Below, piece by piece: positions 7,716-20,051 of a DNA stretch of 64,000 nucleotides (positions within the stretch are counted from its first letter, which is position 1; each line of letters starts with the position of its first letter). This DNA comes from Ignavibacteriota bacterium (lineage in GTDB: Bacteria > Bacteroidota > Ignavibacteria > Ignavibacteriales > Melioribacteraceae). The translations under genes were made by a program, and so were the position numbers. The stretch is taken from assembly GCA_016708125.1 (NCBI GenBank), contig JADJGF010000001.1:3680001-3744000 (forward strand). Reading direction: 5' to 3'. Below the pieces are notes generated by a model, which made no database searches, had not been told where the DNA came from, and was given only the letters and a program-made list of their open reading frames with translations.

Positions 7716-10121
7716 ATGAAGTATTTTTTTCTAATTACTTTTACTACAATTTTATCATGCATAACAAATGCACAAATTGTAACTGTGAGAGATAGTGAAA
7801 GTAATTTAAAACTTGAATCAGTAATAATAAAAAGTGAAAAACCAAAAGCAATTACATCCACAAATTCTGTTGGAGAAGCAGATTTAGATTCTTTTAAAGA
7901 ATCAAAGAAAATTATTTTCCAACATTTGGGTTATGAAACTTTGGAGAAATCATTTTCAGAACTTGAAAAAGAAAATTTTATTCTTTTTATGAAACCAACA
8001 AATATTTCACTTGATCAGATTGTTGTTTCTGCTACAAGATGGAATCAAGCAAAAAATGAAATAGCATCTAAAATTATAAATATTTCTCCAAAAGATATTG
8101 AATTACAAAATCCTCAAACAACTGCAGATTTATTAAACTCTACGGGACAAGTTTTTATTCAAAAAAGTCAACAAGGCGGCGGAAGTCCAATGATTAGAGG
8201 CTTTGCAACAAATCGCTTGTTAATTTCTGTTGATGGAATTAGAATGAACACTGCAATTTTTAGAAGTGGAAATCTGCAAAATGTAATTTCACTTGATAAT
8301 TTTTCTTTGCAAAATGTTGAAGTAATGTTTGGCCCCGGCTCAGTAATTTACGGAAGCGATGCTATTGGCGGCGTAATGAGCTTTTATACTTTACAACCAA
8401 AATTCAGTTTAACAAATAATTTATTCTACAGCGGAAATTCAGCACTAAGATTTTCATCTGCAAATAATGAAAATACCGGACACATTGATTTTAATTTAGG
8501 ATGGAATAAATTTGCGTCAATTACAAGTATTACATATTCCAAATTTGGTGATGTTAAAATGGGAGAATTCGGACCAAATAAATATTTAAGAAATGAATAT
8601 GTGAAACGAATTAATTCTGTGGATATTGTTGTAACAAATTCAAATCCATTAATTCAAAAACCGGTTGATTATAATCAAATAAATATTTTGCAAAAATTAA
8701 GTTTCTTATTGAATGATGAAATTAAATTTGATTATGGATTTCATTATTCAACTACTTCAAACTATTCTCGTTATGATAGATTGTTAAGATACAGAAATGA
8801 TTTGCCGCGAAGTGCCGAATGGTATTACGGTCCGCAAGTTTGGATGATGAATAATTTTAATATTTCTCTTAGCAAATCAAATATTTTCTATGATAATTTA
8901 ATTTTTAGAACTGCACATCAAAAGTTTGAAGAAAGTCGTCATGATAGAGACTTAAATAATAATATTCGATTCGATAAATTTGAAGAAGTTGACGCTTATT
9001 CAATTAACTTAGATATGAACAAAAAACTTACGGAAAATTCAACTATTGTTTATGGAATTGAAGAAATTTATAATAATGTTAAATCATACGGAAAAGATAC
9101 GGATATCAATAATAATCAATCTATAAAAGGTGCTTCGAGATATCCTCAAGCAGATTGGAATTCAATTTCAGCTTTCATAGATTATAAAAACTTCCTAACA
9201 AATAAAATAATTTTTGAAACCGGAATTCGTTATAGTTATTTTTCTTTGAATGCAGATTTTGATACAACTTTTTATCCTTTTCCTTTTACGTCAGCAAAAT
9301 TGAACGAAGGATCATTTTCCGGAAGTTTCGGATTTGTTTACAATCCGAATAATTCTACAACAATGAATATTAATCTATCGACTGGTTTTCGATCTCCAAA
9401 TGTTGATGATTTGGGAAAAGTATTTGATTCTGAACCGGGCGCAGTTATTGTTCCAAATCCAAATCTTATAGCTGAATATGCTTATAATATTGATTTGGGG
9501 ATTGCAAAAGTTTTTAATGATTTTCTTAAACTTGATGCTACCGGATTTTATACATTTCTTGATAACGCAATGGTGAGAAGGGATTTTACAATTAACGGAT
9601 TAGACAGCATAATTTATTCTGGTGAAATGAGTAAAGTACAAGCACTTCAAAATGCAGCAAATGCTTATGTGTGGGGAATCCAAGCCGGAATTGAGTTTAA
9701 ACTTCCTAAGGGTTTTGGATTTTCGGCAAATGCAAATTATCAAAAAGGTGAAGAAGTTTTAGATGACGGAAGTAAAAGCCCATTACGTCATGCTGCGCCA
9801 ATGTTTGGAAGTGCTCATCTAACTTATTCAATAAAAAAAATAAAAATGGATTTCTATGGAATTACAAACGGAGAAATTTCTTTTGAAAATTTGCCGGAAG
9901 AGGAAAAAGGAAAAGATTATATTTATGCAATCGATGAAAATGGAAATCCATATTCGCCAAGTTGGTACACTTTAAATCTAAAATTGGATTATAATATTTT
10001 AGATAATTTAAACATTACTGGCGGAATTGAGAATATTACTGATCAGAGATATCGTCCATACAGTTCGGGAATGGTTTCTGCCGGAAGAAATTTTATTTTT
10101 TCTATAAGATGTAAATTATAA
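7716..10121 (+). CDS. TonB-dependent outer-membrane receptor (haem/transferrin-receptor-like)
   Basis: An 801-residue receptor. A signal peptide (about 1-19) is followed by a carboxypeptidase-regulatory-like beta domain (about 20-95), typical of Bacteroidota-type receptors, then a plug domain with TTADLLNSTGQVFIQKS, GGGSPMIRGFATNRLLISVD and VEVMFGPGSVIYGSDAIGGV. The remaining 550 residues are a 22-strand beta barrel, with the TGFRSPNVDDLGKVFD motif of haem/ferric receptors and a terminal aromatic-rich strand. The plug wording (RGFATNRLLISVDGIRMN) resembles haemoglobin/transferrin-type receptors, so haem or a metal chelate is the likely ligand, but substrate is inference. ATG is preceded by AGGAA. 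No ExbB/ExbD/TonB gene is present in the window. Confidence 0.9.
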   Translation: MKYFFLITFTTILSCITNAQIVTVRDSESNLKLESVIIKSEKPKAITSTNSVGEADLDSFKESKKIIFQHLGYETLEKSFSELEKENFILFMKPTNISLDQIVVSATRWNQAKNEIASKIINISPKDIELQNPQTTADLLNSTGQVFIQKSQQGGGSPMIRGFATNRLLISVDGIRMNTAIFRSGNLQNVISLDNFSLQNVEVMFGPGSVIYGSDAIGGVMSFYTLQPKFSLTNNLFYSGNSALRFSSANNENTGHIDFNLGWNKFASITSITYSKFGDVKMGEFGPNKYLRNEYVKRINSVDIVVTNSNPLIQKPVDYNQINILQKLSFLLNDEIKFDYGFHYSTTSNYSRYDRLLRYRNDLPRSAEWYYGPQVWMMNNFNISLSKSNIFYDNLIFRTAHQKFEESRHDRDLNNNIRFDKFEEVDAYSINLDMNKKLTENSTIVYGIEEIYNNVKSYGKDTDINNNQSIKGASRYPQADWNSISAFIDYKNFLTNKIIFETGIRYSYFSLNADFDTTFYPFPFTSAKLNEGSFSGSFGFVYNPNNSTTMNINLSTGFRSPNVDDLGKVFDSEPGAVIVPNPNLIAEYAYNIDLGIAKVFNDFLKLDATGFYTFLDNAMVRRDFTINGLDSIIYSGEMSKVQALQNAANAYVWGIQAGIEFKLPKGFGFSANANYQKGEEVLDDGSKSPLRHAAPMFGSAHLTYSIKKIKMDFYGITNGEISFENLPEEEKGKDYIYAIDENGNPYSPSWYTLNLKLDYNILDNLNITGGIENITDQRYRPYSSGMVSAGRNFIFSIRCKL

Positions 10122-10188
10122 CAGATACTGATTCATTATTCTGAATTTATTTGGTAAACTTAATTTTAATTAGACTCTTTAAAAATCT

Positions 10189-12141
10189 ATGTCATTACTT
10201 TTTGATATAATAACTTTATTATCGCTTGCAATTTTAATAATTCTTATTGCATCCAAATTTAATATTCCGGTTTTAATAGGATTTTTATTTACCGGAATTT
10301 TAATTGGACCTTCCGCTTTTAGTCTTGTAAGTAATATTTCAGATATTGAAATTTTAGCTGAAGTAGGAATTATTCTTTTAATGTTTACAATCGGTTTAGA
10401 ATTTTCTCTTGAAAAAATAAATCAATTAAAAAAAGATTTTATACTTTTTGGCGGCTTGCAAGTTTTGTTAACTTGGATTGTGTTAGGAATAATTTGCTTT
10501 TCTTTTGGATTAAATATTTCCCAATCAATTTTTATTGGTTTCGCAATTTCACTTAGCAGCACTGCAATTTTATTAAAATATTTAAAAGATTCTGATAAAT
10601 TAAATACTCCATCTGGAATTAAAATAATCGGAATTTTATTATTTCAAGATGCAGCTCTAATTCCCTTTTTAATATTATTGCCGGCACTTACAACTACTTC
10701 AGAATTTTCTACATCAATTATTTATAACATTTTAATTTCAATCGGAAGCATAACAATTTTATTGATTGCAAGTAAGTTTTTTATCCCAAAACTTTTTAAT
10801 CTTATTTTAAATTTGAGATTAGCTGAACTTTTTATTGTTACAATTTTTGTAATAATTTTTGGAATTTCATTTGCAGCTTATAAACTTGGAGCTTCATTGG
10901 CAATGGGCGCTTTTATTGCCGGACTTTCAATTTCTGATACCGAACATGCACATCATGTTAATACTGAATTAATACCATCACGAAATTTATTCAATTCGAT
11001 TTTTTTTATATCAATCGGAATGTTTGTTGACATTTCATTTTTCAAAAATAATTTTATTGAAATTATTGCATCAATGTCTGTTTTGATTTTAATTAAAGGA
11101 ATAATTTTACTAGCAATTTTTTATTTCCTTAAAAACACAATCAGCAACGGAATTATCACAGCTTTAAGCTTGGCTCACATCGGTGAATTTTCTTTTATAC
11201 TTTTAAGATTATCAAATCAGAATAATTTATTTTCGGATTATATTTATCAATTACTTATTTCTGCTTCAGTTTTAAGTATGTTTTTTATTCCTCTATTAAT
11301 TAAAATTGGGGATAATTTATCTTCAAAAAGTAACTTAAAAACCAAGCTAAATGATTCGGATAAAACAGAAAATATTAAATTAAAAAATCATACAATTATT
11401 GCGGGATTTGGCGTAAACGGAAAAAATATTTCAAATGTTTTAAAATTAATTGGAATTCCATTTATTATAATTGAAGCAAATCCAAAAACAGTGCGCAAAT
11501 ATAGAAAATTAAATTACCCGATTTATTTTGGCGAGCTTGATAGAAAAGAAAATTTAGACTCAATGGGAATTATCAATGCAGCATTGCTTGTAATTGCAAT
11601 CTCTGATATTGAAGCTACTCAACGCGCAATTAAAATTGCTAAATCTATTAATCCAAATATTAAATTAATTGTTCGCGCAAATTATGTAACACAAGTTGAA
11701 GAAATGTACAAACTTGGAGCCGATTTGGTAATTTCACAAGATTTGGAAACTTCGCTTGTTTTCTTAAATCATATTTTAGATTATTATAATTTGCCGAGAA
11801 ATATTACACGACTTCAAACAAATCTTCTTAAGAAAGAACATTATAAATTTTTTACTTCGCACAATAAAAATTATGAATGGAATATTTTTGAATCCGATAT
11901 TATCCAGAAAGACAATGAAATGTTTTTTATCAGCTCAAGTTCAAAATTAATTTCTAAAAATATTTTAGAATTTGAGCCGGTTAAAAATGATGTGATTAAA
12001 ATTATTGGAATTGTTAGAGATAATAAAATTGTTGCCGATAATTTAGAATTTGAAAAAGTTCAAAAGTTTGATACACTAATTTTATCGGGAAATCACAGAA
12101 ATCTTGAAACTGCTTTAAATTGGTTTGAAGCTAATAATTAG
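10189..12141 (+). CDS. KefB-type monovalent cation:proton antiporter with TrkA domains
   Basis: A 650-residue CPA2-family antiporter. Residues 1-375 hold about 12 membrane segments with LIGFLFTGILIGPSAFSL, SLSSTAILLKYL and LGASLAMGAFIAGLSIS of the Na+/H+ exchanger fold. Residues about 390-520 form a TrkA-N (RCK) nucleotide-binding domain with GFGVNGKNISNVLK and the acidic end of strand beta2 (IIIEANP). Residues about 555-650 form a TrkA-C domain. Such proteins exchange K+ or Na+ for protons under control of NAD(H) or other ligands. No KefF/KefG partner is next to it, so glutathione gating is not supported. Confidence 0.9.
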   Translation: MSLLFDIITLLSLAILIILIASKFNIPVLIGFLFTGILIGPSAFSLVSNISDIEILAEVGIILLMFTIGLEFSLEKINQLKKDFILFGGLQVLLTWIVLGIICFSFGLNISQSIFIGFAISLSSTAILLKYLKDSDKLNTPSGIKIIGILLFQDAALIPFLILLPALTTTSEFSTSIIYNILISIGSITILLIASKFFIPKLFNLILNLRLAELFIVTIFVIIFGISFAAYKLGASLAMGAFIAGLSISDTEHAHHVNTELIPSRNLFNSIFFISIGMFVDISFFKNNFIEIIASMSVLILIKGIILLAIFYFLKNTISNGIITALSLAHIGEFSFILLRLSNQNNLFSDYIYQLLISASVLSMFFIPLLIKIGDNLSSKSNLKTKLNDSDKTENIKLKNHTIIAGFGVNGKNISNVLKLIGIPFIIIEANPKTVRKYRKLNYPIYFGELDRKENLDSMGIINAALLVIAISDIEATQRAIKIAKSINPNIKLIVRANYVTQVEEMYKLGADLVISQDLETSLVFLNHILDYYNLPRNITRLQTNLLKKEHYKFFTSHNKNYEWNIFESDIIQKDNEMFFISSSSKLISKNILEFEPVKNDVIKIIGIVRDNKIVADNLEFEKVQKFDTLILSGNHRNLETALNWFEANN

Positions 12142-12142
12142 T

Positions 12143-12166
12143 AGCTTCTTGAAGCTTCGATTTTCT
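12143..12166. terminator. Possible bidirectional terminator between convergent genes
   Basis: In the 26-bp gap between the antiporter (plus) and rsmE (minus) a short hairpin AGCTT-CTTG-AAGCT (12143-12156) is followed by a T-rich run. The stem is only five pairs, so this is a weak call supported mainly by its position between converging genes. Confidence 0.35.
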
Positions 12167-12167
12167 T

Positions 12168-12884
12168 CTATAAATTATTAGTTAGAATTGAAGCCGCAGA
12201 AATAATTGCAGTTTCAGATCGTAAACGATTTTTATTCATTTTTACAAAAATAGGATTTGGTATTTTATCAATATCAGCTTGGGTCAAACCGGCTTCGGGT
12301 CCAAAAAATAAATTAATTATTTTATTTCTATTTTCTTCATTTTTATAATTATTTAAATAACTCGTGAATTTATATTCTGCATTTTGATCAAAAATAATGT
12401 TAACTGAATTTTCTAAATCTTTAGAAATTATTTTTACAAATTCCATTTTAGGTAAATGAGATTGCAAGCTTTGCTTCATTGCAGAAATAAGAATTTTTTC
12501 CCATCTATCAATTTTAATTCCTCGTTTATGACTTTTAACAGATGAGAAAATTTTAAAATTTATAATTCCCAACTCAACACATTTTTCCAAAGCAAATTCA
12601 AATCTTTCTGTTGATTTTAGAATTGGAATATAAAACACAACGTTTTCATATTTTTTTTCGATATTAAAATTCGCAATTACGGAAAGCTTTATTTCACTTT
12701 TTTTTATTTCAATAATCTTTGATTTGTAAACATTTCCAGTTCCATTAGTTACAAAAATTTCATCATTAATTTTATGACGCATTACAGAAGAAATGTGTTT
12801 TGCTTCTTCATCAAAAATTGAAATTAAATTTTCTGTAATATTTTCCCGCTTAGTAAAATAAAATTCTGTGTTTGAAAAAATCAT
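12168..12884 (-). CDS. rsmE: 16S rRNA (uracil-1498-N3)-methyltransferase
   Basis: A 238-residue SPOUT-family RNA methyltransferase that N3-methylates U1498 in 16S rRNA. The N-terminal PUA-like part contains EEAKHISSVMRHKINDEI; the C-terminal knotted SAM-binding region contains LFFGPEAGLTQADI and RLRSETAIISAASIL, which are the RsmE signatures, and the family's WEKIL..AMKQSLQ stretch is present. It is the last gene of a minus-strand series with the FUN14-like gene six bases upstream. Confidence 0.95.
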   Translation of the reverse strand: MIFSNTEFYFTKRENITENLISIFDEEAKHISSVMRHKINDEIFVTNGTGNVYKSKIIEIKKSEIKLSVIANFNIEKKYENVVFYIPILKSTERFEFALEKCVELGIINFKIFSSVKSHKRGIKIDRWEKILISAMKQSLQSHLPKMEFVKIISKDLENSVNIIFDQNAEYKFTSYLNNYKNEENRNKIINLFFGPEAGLTQADIDKIPNPIFVKMNKNRLRSETAIISAASILTNNL

Positions 12885-12890
12885 TTGAAA

Positions 12891-13199
12891 TTATCCTTTC
12901 TTAAATCCAAAGATAAATCCAACCAATGCAGCAATGGCGAAAGGAACATTTCTAACAAATAATTCTTTTATCGAGTCGGTGGAAATATCTGCACCCTTAA
13001 CCAAATCTGCCGCTTTGTTTCCCCAAGAGAGCCAATCGACTTCCAAATATCCGTTGTAAATTGCAACTTGAATTAGAATAAACGCAACAGCAATAAAAAA
13101 GACCAATATTTTTGAAACTTTTTTTGAAATAAATCCAACTGCAATTCCGGAGAGAAGACCAATTCCGCCGGATTTTAATGCAAAAATAATTTCTTCCAT
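12891..13199 (-). CDS. FUN14-like small membrane protein
   Basis: A 102-residue protein with three hydrophobic segments (about 10-27, 30-48 and 85-99). The arrangement GGIGLLSGIAVGFISKKVSK near the N-terminus and a glycine-rich C-terminal membrane segment (AALVGFIFGFKKG) match the FUN14 family. In eukaryotes FUN14 proteins are mitochondrial outer-membrane mitophagy receptors; bacterial members have no established role. It lies between the POTRA/barrel gene and rsmE in a compact minus-strand run. Confidence 0.75.
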   Translation of the reverse strand: MEEIIFALKSGGIGLLSGIAVGFISKKVSKILVFFIAVAFILIQVAIYNGYLEVDWLSWGNKAADLVKGADISTDSIKELFVRNVPFAIAALVGFIFGFKKG

Positions 13200-13214
13200 T
13201 TTTACCTCAAATAA

Positions 13215-14537
13215 CTAAAATGAAAAACCAGATTCTAAAATAAATTCCCCTTTCCCAATTTCATCAAATGAATATTCAAATCTAAATGCATTGTACGGCA
13301 GAAATAAAAGTGTAAAACCAAAACCCCAACCGGAATCAAAAGAATTTAATTTTAAAGGTTCGCCATTATTGTAAGTTGTGCCGGTATCAAAAAAAATATT
13401 TGTATAAATTCCAATTCTTGCGGAAGTCAATCTCTTTGGTAAATACGGAAGTGATAATGAAAAATCCCAAGATTTTAGCAATGGATAATTCATTTCTAAT
13501 GAGCTAAGTAAATAATTATTTCCTTCGCGTTTATCAAATTTATGTCCGCGTACAAATTCAAAATCTCCCAATACCGAAAGTTCATAGAAAGGAATTTTAT
13601 CACCAAAAGTATGTCGATAATATCCGCGCCATTTTGCGGAAAGTTCACCTAAAATTTTTCTGTATTCTCTAAAATCAATTGAAAGAATATTGAAATTTAT
13701 ATCATTTATTCCGAATCCTTTTTTTGAAAAAATAGCTGTTGTAAAAAGTCCGTCATCAGAAAATTGTTTAAGATTTCTATTATCAAATTCGTATCGAAGA
13801 ATTAAAGAATAAGTTCTATCAATATTTGTATTTGTTGCAGATAAATTTGAAACTTTGGTTGGGATTTCAATATATTCAAACGATGGAGAAAGTGATAAGT
13901 AATTGTACAAATTGAATCGATATCCTAAACTTAAATTTGAATAAATATATTTATATTCAAAATTTTCTCCATTAAGGTTTTGCGAAATTAAATTTCTGTT
14001 TAGAATATCCGTGTAACCTAATCCAATTCCGAAAGTTAAATTTTCTCCCGAAATTAAAACCGGATTAAAATAAGAAAGTGAATAACTAGGATTATAACCA
14101 AAGGTTGCCAATCCGGTTATAGTTTCATTTCTTCCGCGAAAATTTTTATAAAGTAAAATCAAACCATAAGATGCTCGCGAAATACGATTATCGCGTATGC
14201 TCAAGTACGGTAAGGGATAAATATACCAGCTTTCAAAAACTGTAATTTCTAAAATTTGAATGTCATTTTCCGGAACAATATTTAACTCAACTTTATTAAA
14301 TAATCCTAAACTAAAAATTCTTTCTTCGTTAAATTTTAATTGTGTTTTTGAAATTATTTGTCCAACTGAAAAATCCAATTCGCGTAAAATAATTTCATCT
14401 TCTGTAATTTCATTTCCGGTAATTTTTATTGAATCAATTCGAAATAAGTTTTCTTCAGATTTTACATCTTCAAAACTTTGCGAAAAAATTAAAGAACTAA
14501 CCAAAAAAAATAAAATGTATAAATCTGTTCTAACCAA
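13215..14537 (-). CDS. BamA/TamA-like outer-membrane protein with POTRA domain
   Basis: A 440-residue protein with a signal peptide (about 1-20, ending LIFSQS), one clear POTRA domain (about 30-105: FRIDSIKITGNEITEDEII, ERIFSLGLFNKVELNI) and a C-terminal beta barrel (surface antigen family) that ends FILESGFSF, an aromatic terminal strand recognised by the Bam machine. It is far shorter than BamA (about 750-850 residues, five POTRAs), so it is a small Omp85-superfamily paralogue rather than the main assembly protein. Its cargo is unknown. RGHKFDKREG near residue 345 corresponds to the conserved VRGF/Y motif of lid loop L6 in Omp85 proteins. Confidence 0.82.
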   Translation of the reverse strand: MVRTDLYILFFLVSSLIFSQSFEDVKSEENLFRIDSIKITGNEITEDEIILRELDFSVGQIISKTQLKFNEERIFSLGLFNKVELNIVPENDIQILEITVFESWYIYPLPYLSIRDNRISRASYGLILLYKNFRGRNETITGLATFGYNPSYSLSYFNPVLISGENLTFGIGLGYTDILNRNLISQNLNGENFEYKYIYSNLSLGYRFNLYNYLSLSPSFEYIEIPTKVSNLSATNTNIDRTYSLILRYEFDNRNLKQFSDDGLFTTAIFSKKGFGINDINFNILSIDFREYRKILGELSAKWRGYYRHTFGDKIPFYELSVLGDFEFVRGHKFDKREGNNYLLSSLEMNYPLLKSWDFSLSLPYLPKRLTSARIGIYTNIFFDTGTTYNNGEPLKLNSFDSGWGFGFTLLFLPYNAFRFEYSFDEIGKGEFILESGFSF

Positions 14538-14555
14538 TATTCATCTCTTTCTAAA

Positions 14556-14951
14556 TTAAAAACAAAAAGAATGTTCAACTTTTATACACGAATCTTGAAC
14601 TACAATAATTCCCTTTTGCATTGAACTTTTTACTGCTTCGTCATTTCTAATTCCCAATTGAAGCCAAAGAACTTTTGGAGAAATTTCATTTACTTCATCA
14701 ATGATTCCCGGAATATCTTCGGATTTTCTAAAAACATTTACGATATCAATTTTGTGCGGAATCTCTTTCAATGAATTATAAACTTTTATTCCGTCTGCAT
14801 CAGTAAAATTTTTATTTGGATTTACGCCAACAACATTGTAACCATTTCGAATTAAATATTCAGCAATATTTCTGCTCGTTTTAAAACGACTGCTCGAAAT
14901 ACCAACAACCGCAATTGTTTTAGAAGTTTTAAGAATTTCGCAAGTATCCAT
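14556..14951 (-). CDS. CoA-binding domain protein (YccU type)
   Basis: A 131-residue single-domain Rossmann protein. The N-terminal IAVVGISSSRFKTSRNIAEY loop and GYNVVGVNPN strand are typical of the CoA-binding domain that also occurs in succinyl-CoA synthetase alpha; LWLQLGIRNDEA and VVQDSCIKVEH complete the family pattern. Family members bind CoA thioesters, with unclear physiological role. It begins seven bases after gcvP on the same strand and is probably co-transcribed. Confidence 0.9.
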   Translation of the reverse strand: MDTCEILKTSKTIAVVGISSSRFKTSRNIAEYLIRNGYNVVGVNPNKNFTDADGIKVYNSLKEIPHKIDIVNVFRKSEDIPGIIDEVNEISPKVLWLQLGIRNDEAVKSSMQKGIIVVQDSCIKVEHSFCF

Positions 14952-14957
14952 TTTTAT

Positions 14958-17819
<2,862 letters not shown>

Positions 17820-17883
17820 AATTTTTCTCTTATTAAGTGGAAAAGATTTTAGTAAGGAAATTTAATTAATTGCGTGTTCAATT

Positions 17884-17913
17884 CGAATAAAATCTTAAAA
17901 TTTATTTAAGATT
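17884..17913 (-). terminator. Probable terminator at the end of the lipid/rnc operon
   Basis: On the minus strand a 9-bp inverted repeat AATCTTAAA / TTTAAGATT with a 5-base loop lies at 17891-17913, overlapping the rnc stop codon, and runs into TTTTATT. The stem is AT-rich, so termination may be leaky before gcvP. Confidence 0.5.
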
Positions 17914-18697
17914 ATTCAATGTCATTCTTCTTTTTACTTTCATTGATTAATGAAAGAGCTAATTTTGCGGCTTCTTGCTCGGCAGTTTTTTTATTTGGAC
18001 CAGTTCCAATTCCAAATATATTTTCATCAACTTCAACTTTGATTTTATAGATTTTATTATGCTGCGGTCCGGATTGATCTATAACTTTATAAACCGGTTG
18101 GTTTAATCTATTTGCGTGAGAATATTCTAATAATTGTCCCTTATAATTTTTATCGTCTTTTATATCACCATTTTTAATTTGTGGAATTACAATAAAATCT
18201 TCTACAAATTTTTTTGCAGCTTTTTCGCCAAACTCAAGATAGATTGCACCAATTAAAGCTTCAAGACAATCTGCAACAACATTTCCAATTTTCTTTTTTT
18301 CTGTTGTTAAATATTTAGTATTAAGGAAAATTAAATCTTGCAGATTAAGATTAAAGCCAATAATTTCAAGGGAATTTTTGTTTACGATTTGAGATCTCGT
18401 TTTTGTTAAGAATCCTTCGTCGGCATCCGGAAAATAATGGAAAAGATATTCTGCGGTAATTTTACCAAGTATTGAATCGCCTAAAAATTCCAATCTTTCG
18501 TTTGATTTAATGTTTTCGCGGGCTAATTCAAGAAATGAACGATGAGTAAATGCTTTTAAAAAATATTCCTCTTTTGATGGTTTTAAACCGGTGAAATCTT
18601 CAATTTTGGATATTATTTTTTCCTTTTTAATTTTATCAAAATCATCAGATTTGGAATGATTTATTTTCTTAAAAAGGTTGAAGAATTTTTTAAACAT
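17912..18697 (-). CDS. rnc: Ribonuclease III
   Basis: A 261-residue double-strand-specific endoribonuclease. The RNase III signature ERLEFLGDSILG (residues 67-78, with the catalytic Glu70 and Asp74) and ADCLEALIGAIYLEFG (second acidic cluster) are intact. The C-terminal double-stranded RNA-binding domain starts with NYKGQLLEY and ends with KTAEQEAAKLALSLI. It processes rRNA precursors and structured mRNAs. The ATG overlaps the fabF stop (TAATG). This enzyme is relevant to the long inverted repeats around S23 genes elsewhere in the window, because RNase III cuts the analogous stems of 23S rRNA intervening sequences. Confidence 0.96.
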   Translation of the reverse strand: MFKKFFNLFKKINHSKSDDFDKIKKEKIISKIEDFTGLKPSKEEYFLKAFTHRSFLELARENIKSNERLEFLGDSILGKITAEYLFHYFPDADEGFLTKTRSQIVNKNSLEIIGFNLNLQDLIFLNTKYLTTEKKKIGNVVADCLEALIGAIYLEFGEKAAKKFVEDFIVIPQIKNGDIKDDKNYKGQLLEYSHANRLNQPVYKVIDQSGPQHNKIYKIKVEVDENIFGIGTGPNKKTAEQEAAKLALSLINESKKKNDIE

Positions 18698-19941
18698 TAC
18701 CCTTCATATTTTTTAAAAAGTAAAGAAGCATTATGTCCGCCAAATCCAAAAGTATTACTAATTGCATAATTTATATTTTTCTTAACAGCTACTTTTGGTG
18801 TATAATTTAAATCACATTCCGGACTTGGTTCATCATGATTTATAGTCGGAGGAATAATTCCTTCCTTTAATGCCAATAAAGTTGCAATACTTTCAATTGC
18901 TCCGGCGGCACCGAGTAAATGTCCGGTCATTGATTTTGTTGAACTTACTGAAAGTTTATAAGCATGTTCTCCGAATAAATTTTTAATTGCTTGGGTTTCA
19001 TTTTTATCATTTAATTCGGTTGAAGTTCCATGTGCATTTATATAATCAATATCACTTAAAGTAATTTCTCCATCACGAACAGCTTCTCTCATTGATCTAA
19101 AAGCGCCTTCGCCTTCCGGCGGTGGAGCAGTTACATGATAAGCATCACCGGTTAATCCAACTCCAATAATTTCACCATAAATTTTAGCGCCTCTTTTCAC
19201 TGCATGTTCATACTCCTCTAATACTAGAGAACCAGAACCTTCGCCCATTACAAATCCATTTCTATCTTTATCAAATGGTCTTGAAGCAACTTCCGGTTTA
19301 TCATTCCATGTTGAAATTGCACGAGCTGAATTAAATCCGCCGATAGACATTGGAGTAATTGCAGCTTCAGATCCACCAGAAACCATTAAATCTGCAGAAC
19401 CTCTTTGTATCAGCATAAATGCATCAGCAATTGCATGTGATGAAGTTGCACAAGCTGATGTTGTTGCATAATTTGGTCCTTTCAAACCATACTTAATTGA
19501 AATATGACCGGCAGCAATATCAGAAATCATCATCGGGATGAAAAACGGACTAATTTTTCTTGGACCACCTTCAATATAATTTGAATGCTGTGTTTCCCAA
19601 GTATCCATTCCGCCGATTCCGCTTCCGTAAATAACTCCAAATCTTTCTTTATTAACTTGATCTAAATTAAGACCGGAATCATTCATTGCCATTTCTGCGG
19701 TTACTAAAGCATAATGTGTAAAGGGATCCATTCTTTTTAAAGCTTTTATATCAATAAAATTAGAAGCATCAAAATTTTTAAGTTCACATGCAAATTTTGT
19801 TGCAAATTCAGTTGTATCAAATTTTGTAATTAAGGCTGCTCCGGATTTTCCGGTAAGCAATCCATTCCAAAATTCATTTAGATTATTACCAATTGGAGTT
19901 AATGCGCCCATTCCGGTAATTACAACTCTTCTTTTATTCAT
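18697..19941 (-). CDS. fabF: Beta-ketoacyl-ACP synthase II
   Basis: A 414-residue condensing enzyme of fatty-acid elongation. The catalytic triad is Cys164 (in TTSACATSSHA), His304 (INAHGTSTEL) and His341 (KSMTGHLLGAAG). It condenses malonyl-ACP with acyl-ACP. In the operon it follows acpP after a 110-bp gap that contains a strong hairpin, and it overlaps rnc by three bases. Confidence 0.97.
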   Translation of the reverse strand: MNKRRVVITGMGALTPIGNNLNEFWNGLLTGKSGAALITKFDTTEFATKFACELKNFDASNFIDIKALKRMDPFTHYALVTAEMAMNDSGLNLDQVNKERFGVIYGSGIGGMDTWETQHSNYIEGGPRKISPFFIPMMISDIAAGHISIKYGLKGPNYATTSACATSSHAIADAFMLIQRGSADLMVSGGSEAAITPMSIGGFNSARAISTWNDKPEVASRPFDKDRNGFVMGEGSGSLVLEEYEHAVKRGAKIYGEIIGVGLTGDAYHVTAPPPEGEGAFRSMREAVRDGEITLSDIDYINAHGTSTELNDKNETQAIKNLFGEHAYKLSVSSTKSMTGHLLGAAGAIESIATLLALKEGIIPPTINHDEPSPECDLNYTPKVAVKKNINYAISNTFGFGGHNASLLFKKYEG

Positions 19942-19992
19942 ATAAAACCTTAAAATTATTTGAAATTATTATGAAGGACTACAAATAAATAT

Positions 19993-20030
19993 ATTCCGCA
20001 ACAAATCAATTATAATGATTTGCGCGGAAT
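19993..20030 (-). terminator. Strong stem-loop between acpP and fabF (possible attenuator or processing site)
   Basis: A 38-base inverted repeat: ATTCCGC pairs with GCGGAAT, and inside it CAAATCA pairs with TGATTTG around a 7-base AT loop, with only a small bulge between the two helices. Read on the minus strand it lies just after acpP and before fabF and is followed by an AT-rich rather than a pure T run. It could partly terminate or protect the acpP message, so that acyl carrier protein is made in excess over FabF. Function is inferred. Confidence 0.6.
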
Positions 20031-20051
20031 TAATTTTATTTTTTGTAAAAA

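Noticed and set aside
17820..17911. Glycine riboswitch ahead of gcvP
   Set aside because: The short AT-rich leader lacks any conserved glycine aptamer core.
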